Assembly (NCBI GenBank): GCA_030641085.1
Contig: DAOWIC010000220.1
Location: 1 to 7,642 of the forward strand
Length of the DNA stretch: 7,642 nt
Reading direction: 5' to 3'
Origin: Calditrichota bacterium
GTDB taxonomy: Bacteria > Zixibacteria > MSB-5A5 > GN15 > FEB-12
The position numbers and the translations under genes are program-made. Under the pieces are notes generated by a model. It saw only the letters and a list, made by a program, of their open reading frames with translations. It searched no databases and was not told the origin of the DNA. This document shows, piece by piece, positions 1 through 5,584 of the stretch. Every line of letters starts with the position of its first letter. The first letter of the stretch is position 1.

Positions 1-283
1 AGACTGTGTAAAGAGTGTTGGCAGTCGGGTTGGCCGCGCTTTGCCAGCTTTCGCCGCCATCCGACGTGTGTACCATCGTTCCATTGACGCCGACCGCCCA
101 ACCCTGCTGGTTATCGACAAAACAGAGACCGAGAAGATCCTCGCTGGTCGGGCTGGTGACCGGCGTAATGACATAGTCGTACACAGGATCTTCGTCGGAG
201 ACTACGGTATCGTCATCTGAACATGACAACAGCAGGGCGAGCAGGATAGTAGCTGCGCCGGTAAGTCTGAAGCATCTCTCCAT
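1..283 (-). CDS. Ycf48-like / BNR-repeat lipoprotein, C-terminus cut off by window edge
   Basis: Reading the minus strand from ATG at 283-281 gives 94 residues with no stop before the window edge, so only the N-terminus is present. Residues 1-20 form a lipoprotein signal peptide with lipobox L18-L19-S20-C21. Ser follows the Cys and there is no Asp at +2, so outer-membrane sorting is plausible. After an acidic linker (about 22-37), residues 59-81 carry a module with the GWAVG, NGT, HTSDGG and SW pattern seen in Ycf48/HCF136-like and BNR/Asp-box beta-propeller repeats. That family builds seven-bladed propellers; Ycf48 itself helps photosystem II assembly in phototrophs, but in most other bacteria such lipoproteins have no known role. 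An AGAGG ribosome site (293-297) lies 9 nt before the ATG. The start is 24 nt after the heme lipoprotein gene's stop, so the two are probably co-transcribed. The family call rests on one visible repeat; function is unknown. Confidence 0.75.
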   Translation of the reverse strand, partial: MERCFRLTGAATILLALLLSCSDDDTVVSDEDPVYDYVITPVTSPTSEDLLGLCFVDNQQGWAVGVNGTMVHTSDGGESWQSAANPTANTLYTV

Positions 284-307
284 GCTTGCGATCCTCTGGT
301 TATGTTA

Positions 308-952
308 CTATCTGTCCGCCTTGACAAGACTGTCAGCGAACGGTTTTCCCTCTGGCCATTTGGTCTGCACTACAAACATCCCCCTCAGTTCGCCCGGACC
401 GTACCCGGTTGCCTTATCCTGGGGATATTTGTCCGCCAGCACTTGTGTGACCGCGTTGGAGATTTTCTCCGGCTGACCGTGACATTTCAAACAGAGTGTG
501 CCGGTGCGAATCGGCTTGTAGTAGCGGTAAACGCGTCCCGTTTCGGTCTCGATCCACTCATCAATGAACGGGGGAACTTCGCCTGTAGTATCGGTAAACC
601 GGGCCAGCATCGCCAGTTCTCCTTCATTGGCGGCATGGACTGGATTGCGGTTCTTTTCGGAAACACGCTTGATAGTCCAGTCGTGCTGCGAGTAGGAAAG
701 GGTGATCTCCGGCGCCCTGGACTGGCACACCTCAATGGCATTCTCCGGACCGCCCGCTTTGATAGCCGCCATCAGTTCATTCTTGAGCGAATGGCTGAAC
801 TGCTCGATCAGTTTCGCGGCCGCCTTCGCGGCCAGTTGTTCGGTTCCGGTAACGGGCGCTGGGTCCGGCGTTCGGGCGGTTTTGTCGGTTGTGTCCTCCC
901 CGCACCCAATCGCCAGCGCGGCGAACAGAATCAGACTGCCGAATTTTTTCAT
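308..952 (-). CDS. Tll0287-like (DUF3365) c-type heme lipoprotein
   Basis: This gene encodes 214 residues. Residues 1-16 are a hydrophobic signal peptide ending in a lipobox, A14-I15-G16-C17, so the protein should be lipid-anchored facing the periplasm. A Thr/Pro/Asp-rich linker follows. The rest matches the Tll0287-like pattern: Cys76 in an EVCQ context, a KRVSEKNRNP-type signature at 95-104 with a nearby conserved Glu, a YRYYKPI stretch at 142-148, and a CxxCH heme-attachment motif at C154-H158. A covalently bound c-type heme and a redox or sensing role follow from the family; the actual partner is unknown. In other proteins this domain is often joined to histidine kinases or cyclases, but here it is alone. 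A strong GGAGG site at 960-964 with 7-nt spacing supports the ATG at 952. It is likely driven by the promoter at 1012-1040 and co-transcribed with the Ycf48-like lipoprotein gene. Confidence 0.88.
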   Translation of the reverse strand: MKKFGSLILFAALAIGCGEDTTDKTARTPDPAPVTGTEQLAAKAAAKLIEQFSHSLKNELMAAIKAGGPENAIEVCQSRAPEITLSYSQHDWTIKRVSEKNRNPVHAANEGELAMLARFTDTTGEVPPFIDEWIETETGRVYRYYKPIRTGTLCLKCHGQPEKISNAVTQVLADKYPQDKATGYGPGELRGMFVVQTKWPEGKPFADSLVKADR

Positions 953-972
953 AATAGATCCTCCACCTTAAC

Positions 973-991
973 GGGGACGTTTGCCATCCCC
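973..991 (-). other. Short hairpin in the leader of the heme lipoprotein mRNA
   Basis: On the minus strand the bases form a 7-bp stem (GGGGATG paired with CGTCCCC, including one G-U pair) closed by a 5-nt GCAAA loop. It ends 8 nt before the GGAGG ribosome site of the heme lipoprotein gene, within the leader predicted from the promoter at 1012-1040. No T-run follows, so it does not look like an intrinsic terminator for the patatin gene. It may tune translation or mRNA stability, or may be chance; this is inference from base pairing only. Confidence 0.35.
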
Positions 992-1011
992 TATCCACAT
1001 ATGATACAAGA

Positions 1012-1040
1012 ATAATAGACCGGTCTTAACGCGGGTGCAA
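1012..1040 (-). promoter_or_regulatory. Sigma-70-type promoter candidate for the two lipoprotein genes
   Basis: Read on the minus strand, TTGCAC (1040-1035) and TATTAT (1017-1012) are separated by exactly 17 bp, each close to the consensus -35 and -10 hexamers. An AT-rich stretch lies upstream of the -35. Transcription would start near 1005, giving a leader of about 50 nt before the ATG at 952. The position just 7 bp after the patatin stop fits an independent promoter for the downstream lipoprotein genes. It was found by eye, and the promoter consensus of this organism's lineage is unknown. Confidence 0.5.
1017..1026. promoter_or_regulatory. Perfect 10-bp palindrome AGACCGGTCT between -35 and -10
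   Basis: The sequence AGACCGGTCT equals its own reverse complement. It lies inside the spacer of the predicted promoter at 1012-1040 and touches the -10 hexamer. A repressor or activator dimer could bind here, but a single half-site pair of 5 bp is short and can occur by chance. No second copy was noticed in the window. Confidence 0.25.
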
Positions 1041-1047
1041 TTAGAAT

Positions 1048-3660
1048 TTAGAATGATAGTCCGACGTTGATGTATGCGTTTTCGACATCGCTGTCGGCCA
1101 CGCCGAAACCGGCCTCGACCGGCCCGATGGGTGAGTCAACCGCCAGAAACGCCCCGACGCCATGCCGCAGGTTGCGCAGCTTAATCTGATCGGCGCCCTG
1201 GTAGACTTCGCCGAGATCCCAGCGGACAGTAAGGTACAGGTGCAGCGGCAGTTTCACACGCCCTTCCTGAGAAAACAGAAACATTTTGTCGCCCGCCAAC
1301 TGGTCGGTTCGAAAGCCTACAAATGAATGAGCGCCGCCGATAAAAAACTGCTCCGATGGCGGCAGGCCCGACCGCGAAAGGCCAATACTCATTTTGGGGT
1401 GGTAGTTGAGTAACTTGCCCATAGGAAAGTAGGCCTCGATCGACGAAAAGAACTTGGTGAATTCTGTCTTGCCGCCGAGGTATTCTCCGGCGAGGTTGAG
1501 ACGAAAGATGTGTTGCTTGCCGCTGGTTGGAAAGGAAATGCGGTCGAAGTTTTCAACCCGTGACTGGATATTGATCGTGCGCAGGCCGAACTTCTCCTTC
1601 TGATCGGAGTCAGCGTATTTGTACTCCACCTCCTCAACTGTGATCCCGGCCGACACAGTCCCGAACCGTTTGATCTGCTGTCCGACCGAAATCTCGGCGC
1701 CGGTCTTGGTCTCCTTGCGCAGTCCCGATTCTGACTCTTCATCATCGAAAACGGCGCGATCGATCGTGCGACGATGTAGTCTGAAACTTGAGGTCAGGTA
1801 GGTGGAGAAGATACGATTGGTTTTAAACGACACGCCGAGATCCTTGCGATCCGGACCGAGGCGGGCCGACAGCAAATATTGAAGGCCAATGCCGGCGACA
1901 TTGTCGTCAAGAAACTCGGCCAGCACTTCCGACTTGTATTCATCGTGCCAGTGCCATCCGAGCCGCAACTGGTTGAATTTCTTCTCGTCCACTTTGATAG
2001 TGACCGCCGCGCCGCTGTCGACCGGCCTGACATCGAGCGCTACCCGGTCAAAAAGATCGGTGCCGTAGATGTTGGCCACACCGCGACTCGCTCGCGAGGT
2101 GGAGTAGGGATGGCCGGACCTTAACGAAAAATAGGAGCGTATGAACCAGTCCCGGGTGCGCCCGTCATTCTCGACATCGATGCGACGAATGATAGCTTCG
2201 TCAATATCGACCGAGATTTCCTTCTCGGCCGGATCGAAGTTGATCGTCCTGACATCGACCAGGTCATATCCCTCGACGGTGTAGAGGTTGATCAGGCGGT
2301 CGATGGCTCGGGTCAGGCTGCGGGGAGTGACAAAAACATCGCTTGAGGCCATCTGTTCGGCGAGAGCGGCAACGCTGTGGGCGGTGTTGCCGGAAAATAC
2401 GAAACTGACATCGGTCCATCTGGCACTTTCGGTCATCGCCAGGTGCAGCCGGGCGCCGGTTGTGTCGGACGAGTCCGAATCAGCGACAATCATTTCCGCC
2501 TCTACCCGCCAGAGATTGTGGACTATCGTGAGTTCTTTGATCCGTTTGAGCAATTCGCTGCCGGACAGAATCGAGCCGGCAAGGGTGGACGAAATGTCCT
2601 GGCGCACTTCGGGCGGGCCGCCCTCCACGGTGACGCTGTCGATTCTCAGCAAGTGGTTTTCGCGGCGAGCTTCAATGGCGGCGATGATACTGTCGGCGGC
2701 GCTTAGCCCCGCCCTGTAGCCTATCTCGACTAGGCTGTCTTTATACTTGAAATCGGTCGAGATAAAGTCGTCGATGGGTGGCGCCACGATATAGTCCGCC
2801 CGCGATAATTGATCGGCCAACTGGTCGGCGGTCATGATACTCGTAACCTGACTGGCGATATCTACCACGGTGAGCAGTTCCTCTTTGGGCACAAGTTTGC
2901 TGGTGGTGTTGACCGCAACGACATAATCGACCGAATCGCTCATGCTGCGGACCAGGTCGACCGGCACCGGCATCACCATACCGCCGTCCATCAGAATCTG
3001 ATCACCCTGATCGACTCCGGCGAAGGCGAGTGGGTAGGCCATGGTGGCGCTCATAGCATCGGCCATCGAACCGCTGCTGTGAATGACAGCCTTTCCGGTG
3101 ACGATATCGGTGCTGACAGTGTTGAAAGGGATCGGCAGACGCCTGAAATCGGCTGCGGAGCGATAGTTCGCCCGGGTGGTAAGAGCGGTGAGCATCGCGG
3201 TAAGCTTCTGGCCGGCGGTGAGCGCCTTGGGGATGATCGGCCGGTAGCCGTCAAAACGAACCGACAGCAGATGGCGGTCACGTTCCTGACGCTGGGTCAG
3301 GAACATGGTCATGCGGGAGGGTGCGTTGGAAAACAGGTTATTGAAATCGACCCGGGTCACAATCGAAGCCAGTCGATCGGGCGAGTAGCCGGAAGCATAC
3401 AGGCCGCCGATAATCCCGCCCATCGAGGTGCCGGCGATGGCGTCTATGCTGATGCCTTTCTCCTCGAACGCCTTGAATATGCCGATCGCTGTCAGCCCGC
3501 GCGCGCCACCGCCCGATAACGCCATCAAAACCGAGTAATCATCACCCCGCCCGTACGGATCGAGTCCGTCCAGACCGCCGATGATAACTCGCTCCTCAGC
3601 TACGATCGTGCCGGTCGTGAGCACCAGCAAGACCAAGATCAACAGGCACTTAGATTTCAC
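1048..3660 (-). CDS. Patatin-like phospholipase fused to POTRA-like modules and an Omp85-type outer-membrane barrel
   Basis: From a GTG start at 3660-3658 this is 870 residues. Residues 1-21 form a signal peptide (KSK, a long hydrophobic run, then IVA before EE). The patatin domain spans about 43-330: glycine-rich oxyanion loop G50-G51-G52-A53-R54-G55, nucleophile elbow GTS79MG, and the DGG catalytic Asp at D225, so the Ser-Asp dyad is intact and lipid acyl hydrolase activity is expected. About 336-560 contains what look like three POTRA-like modules, each opening with a beta strand such as LLRIDSVTVEG, WTDVSFVFSGN or IRRIDVENDG. Residues 562-870 form a strand-rich barrel with a GGAHSFVGF loop-6-like motif and a C-terminal Phe, as in BamA/TamA and type Vd autotransporters such as PlpD. 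The GTG was chosen because the 52 codons upstream in frame precede the signal peptide and overlap the divergent gene's start region; its ribosome site (AGG, 3668-3670) is weak. Substrate is unknown. Confidence 0.92.
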   Translation of the reverse strand: MKSKCLLILVLLVLTTGTIVAEERVIIGGLDGLDPYGRGDDYSVLMALSGGGARGLTAIGIFKAFEEKGISIDAIAGTSMGGIIGGLYASGYSPDRLASIVTRVDFNNLFSNAPSRMTMFLTQRQERDRHLLSVRFDGYRPIIPKALTAGQKLTAMLTALTTRANYRSAADFRRLPIPFNTVSTDIVTGKAVIHSSGSMADAMSATMAYPLAFAGVDQGDQILMDGGMVMPVPVDLVRSMSDSVDYVVAVNTTSKLVPKEELLTVVDIASQVTSIMTADQLADQLSRADYIVAPPIDDFISTDFKYKDSLVEIGYRAGLSAADSIIAAIEARRENHLLRIDSVTVEGGPPEVRQDISSTLAGSILSGSELLKRIKELTIVHNLWRVEAEMIVADSDSSDTTGARLHLAMTESARWTDVSFVFSGNTAHSVAALAEQMASSDVFVTPRSLTRAIDRLINLYTVEGYDLVDVRTINFDPAEKEISVDIDEAIIRRIDVENDGRTRDWFIRSYFSLRSGHPYSTSRASRGVANIYGTDLFDRVALDVRPVDSGAAVTIKVDEKKFNQLRLGWHWHDEYKSEVLAEFLDDNVAGIGLQYLLSARLGPDRKDLGVSFKTNRIFSTYLTSSFRLHRRTIDRAVFDDEESESGLRKETKTGAEISVGQQIKRFGTVSAGITVEEVEYKYADSDQKEKFGLRTINIQSRVENFDRISFPTSGKQHIFRLNLAGEYLGGKTEFTKFFSSIEAYFPMGKLLNYHPKMSIGLSRSGLPPSEQFFIGGAHSFVGFRTDQLAGDKMFLFSQEGRVKLPLHLYLTVRWDLGEVYQGADQIKLRNLRHGVGAFLAVDSPIGPVEAGFGVADSDVENAYINVGLSF

Positions 3661-3724
3661 TTGCCAACCTGTCCCAACATTCGGTTCATTACTTAAAATT
3701 GCACCATCCGGGAGACGTTCACAA
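3661..3724. promoter_or_regulatory. Divergent intergenic region between the patatin gene and the methyltransferase operon
   Basis: These 64 bp separate two GTG-started genes pointing away from each other, so promoters for both must lie here or extend into the 5' ends of the genes. A TAAAAT at 3694-3699 could be a -10 for the plus-strand operon, but no good -35 lies 16-18 bp before it. No convincing pair of hexamers was seen for the minus strand. The region is AT-richer than the flanking coding sequence. The claim rests on gene layout more than on motifs. Confidence 0.4.
3710..3714 (+). promoter_or_regulatory. Ribosome site deciding the GTG start of the methyltransferase
   Basis: GGGAG ends 10 nt before the GTG at 3725-3727. 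An in-frame ATG at 3581 exists, but translation from it would add 48 residues encoded within the divergent patatin gene's 5' end and without family resemblance. The site and the onset of the SpoU-type N-terminal pattern favour GTG. Confidence 0.55.
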
Positions 3725-4513
3725 GTGCCAATTAGCAGGAATGAGTTAAAAAGTGTCACAGCGCTGGTCAAACGAAAGGGAAGAGCGGCCGACCGGCTGT
3801 TTCTGGCCGAGGGCATTAGGCTGCTCGAAGAGGCCGTGCGTTTTGATTTCCTGCCACAGACAGTCTACTATGCTCCGTCGATGTGCAGTCCGCGCGCTGG
3901 GAGTCTTCTCGATACCATGAAAGAGCGGGGCATCAGCCTCTGCCGGATACAGAAGCAGCAATTGTTGGCCATGTCCGACACCAAAACGCCACAGGGCGTG
4001 GTTGGTCTGTTTAAACGGCCCGAGACCGGGCTGGGAAAACTTTACCGCCCGGACTATCGTAAAATACTATGGTGCGAAAATATCTCGGATCCGGGCAACC
4101 TGGGCACTCTTATCCGGTCCGCCCTGGCGTTTGGTTTTGGGCTGGTGGTTACCAGTGGTCGCTCAGCCGATGCATATGCTCCCAAGGTGGTTCGGTCATC
4201 GGCCGGAGCCATCTTCGGACTGCGGGTGGCCAGAGTGGAGACGGATAAAATGCTGAAATTCGCCAGCGAAAAAGAACTGCGACTGATCGCGACCGAACTG
4301 GGCGGCGAAATACTGGATGAAAAGGCCCGTTGCGCCCTGGGCGATCAGGCGATAATTTTGGCCATAGGCAGCGAGGGCGACGGACTGTCGCCCGATATAT
4401 TAAGTAAGGCTGACAGGCGAGTGCGGATCGATCACTCCGATTCGGTCCAATCATTGAACGCCGCCGTGGCCGGTTCGATGATTATGGGCAGCCTTTATAG
4501 ACGGGAAGGATAG
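3725..4513 (+). CDS. SpoU/TrmH-family RNA 2'-O-methyltransferase
   Basis: The product, 262 residues from GTG, should transfer a methyl group from S-adenosylmethionine to a ribose 2'-OH in rRNA or tRNA in the cytoplasm. Residues 1-100 fit the SpoU substrate-binding domain, with the LFLAEGIRLLEEA segment at 25-37 and the SDTKTPQGVVGLF segment at 84-96. The SPOUT catalytic domain follows with all three family motifs: motif 1 from N119 to R131 (NISDPGNLG then the conserved Arg R131), motif 2 AIGSEGDGLS (213-222, E217), and motif 3 around S243-L244-N245 followed by the hydrophobic helix that forms the trefoil knot. It resembles RlmB/TsnR/YsgA-like proteins, but the target nucleotide cannot be told from sequence. 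It heads the plus-strand operon, with its stop 3 bp before the next start and that gene's GGAAGGA ribosome site inside its last codons. Pairing with envelope genes is probably transcriptional convenience. Confidence 0.93.
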   Translation: MPISRNELKSVTALVKRKGRAADRLFLAEGIRLLEEAVRFDFLPQTVYYAPSMCSPRAGSLLDTMKERGISLCRIQKQQLLAMSDTKTPQGVVGLFKRPETGLGKLYRPDYRKILWCENISDPGNLGTLIRSALAFGFGLVVTSGRSADAYAPKVVRSSAGAIFGLRVARVETDKMLKFASEKELRLIATELGGEILDEKARCALGDQAIILAIGSEGDGLSPDILSKADRRVRIDHSDSVQSLNAAVAGSMIMGSLYRREG

Positions 4514-4516
4514 CGT

Positions 4517-5584
4517 ATGCGAAAATCGACAATAGCAATCTGGGTATCGGGGTTCATCATGTTGGTCGCGTTGGCGTCAACGACGTCCGCGCAGGAGATT
4601 TTTAGCGATGAACCGGGTCAGTACTCCACTGAAAGATTGACGATGAATCTGTCCTGCCAGCCCGGCGATCTGATTGAGATCAGGTCGGCAATGACCCTTG
4701 AGGGTACACTGGAGATTATTGTCCATGAGGACGCCCAAGCCCATATCGATTACTTCAAAAAGGCTAAAACCGGTCGGAAATCGAATGCTATCGATTACAT
4801 CGACCTGATCTCGGTCTCGCTCAGCGAGACCCCGACCGGTCTAAAGCTGGATATGCGGGCGCCGAACCCGGCCCCGTGGAGTTCGCGCGAATCGGGGTTG
4901 GTCGTGGTCGAGGTGCGTATTCCGGCCGACTGCAAAGTGAAGATCGAGGCACCCTATTTTGATATCGCCGCGGTCGGGCCGTTTAAGGCGTTTGAGGTTC
5001 CGTCATCAATGGGGCGACTTGAAGTTTCGAACGTGACCGAACGACTCGATTTGGTCACCTCCAATCGACGAGTAACCATAGAGAATGCCAGCGGTGAAGT
5101 ACGGGCGGCGACCACCAATTCGACCCTGATTGCCAACGACATCGATTGCACAGGATATCAGGCTATCTTCCGTAACGAGGGCGGCGACATAATGATCGAG
5201 CGCCTGGCCGGTGAGTTGAATATCAAGAATAGTTACGGACGGATAGAGATTGAGGATTTCAGGCCCACCGGCAGGAAAAACTACATTCGCGGTCAATACG
5301 GTCCGATAACAGTATCAGTGACCCGAATGGAGACCGGACAGTTGATCGTGAACAATCGTTACGAGGATGTTGAACTCAGCCTGCCTGAGGATATCTCTGC
5401 CGTCTTTTCGCTGGCGGTAGAGGAAGAAGGAAAGATCGAGGTGAGCAACTTCGAATTCAAACCGGACCTTATTCAGCAGAACCGGCTGAATCTGGTGACG
5501 GGCGAAGGTGAGGCATTGATCAGCAGTTCCATTCGCGGCAAGGGCAACATTTTTGTCAGAGGCGAAGGCGAGGGCGGTTCATGA
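4517..5584 (+). CDS. Secreted DUF4097-like beta-strand-repeat protein
   Basis: This 355-residue protein has a Sec signal peptide with cleavage likely after A25 (TSA before QE). The mature part lacks a lipobox and any further membrane segment. Residues 50-150 form strand-rich sequence, and about 145-350 is a run of short alternating beta strands with turns at Gly/Asn/Asp (for example LEVSNV, VTIENASGEV, IMIERLAGELNI, YGRIEIEDF, QLIVNNRYEDVEL, ALISSSIRGKG). That pattern matches DUF4097-type putative adhesin domains, which fold as a right-handed beta-helix-like stack. Role is unknown; in other bacteria such proteins are often near envelope-stress or anti-sigma genes. The ATG has a GGAAGGA site (4504-4510) with 6-nt spacing. 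Its TGA overlaps the ATG of the downstream SppA fusion (ATGA at 5581-5584), implying coupled translation and perhaps joint action. The last residues are Gly/Glu-rich, likely because the same bases supply the next ribosome site. Confidence 0.82.
   Translation: MRKSTIAIWVSGFIMLVALASTTSAQEIFSDEPGQYSTERLTMNLSCQPGDLIEIRSAMTLEGTLEIIVHEDAQAHIDYFKKAKTGRKSNAIDYIDLISVSLSETPTGLKLDMRAPNPAPWSSRESGLVVVEVRIPADCKVKIEAPYFDIAAVGPFKAFEVPSSMGRLEVSNVTERLDLVTSNRRVTIENASGEVRAATTNSTLIANDIDCTGYQAIFRNEGGDIMIERLAGELNIKNSYGRIEIEDFRPTGRKNYIRGQYGPITVSVTRMETGQLIVNNRYEDVELSLPEDISAVFSLAVEEEGKIEVSNFEFKPDLIQQNRLNLVTGEGEALISSSIRGKGNIFVRGEGEGGS

Noticed and set aside
302..1015. Plus-strand 237-residue open frame antisense to the heme lipoprotein gene
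   Set aside because: The minus strand carries a lipobox, a CxxCH motif, family signatures and a strong ribosome site; the plus frame has no recognisable domain and covers the same bases.
1005..1047. Intrinsic terminator after the patatin gene
   Set aside because: The only inverted repeat here is the 10-bp palindrome with no loop and no T-run after it; it fits a promoter spacer better.
2288..2719. Plus-strand open frames opposite the POTRA-like region
   Set aside because: No family resemblance or good ribosome site; they are complement shadows of the phospholipase gene.
2809..3519. Plus-strand 236-residue open frame antisense to the patatin domain
   Set aside because: It is His/Gly/Asp-rich, as expected from the complement of a coding frame with GC-biased third positions, and lies opposite the catalytic patatin sequence.
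3661..3816. N-terminal extension of the patatin gene to ATG at 3816
   Set aside because: It would place 52 unrelated residues before a normal signal peptide and overlap the methyltransferase coding start.
5561..5580. GGCGAAGGCGAGGGCGG near-repeat at the end of the DUF4097-like gene
   Set aside because: Too short to be a repeat element; it is explained by Gly/Glu codons and the ribosome site of the next gene.
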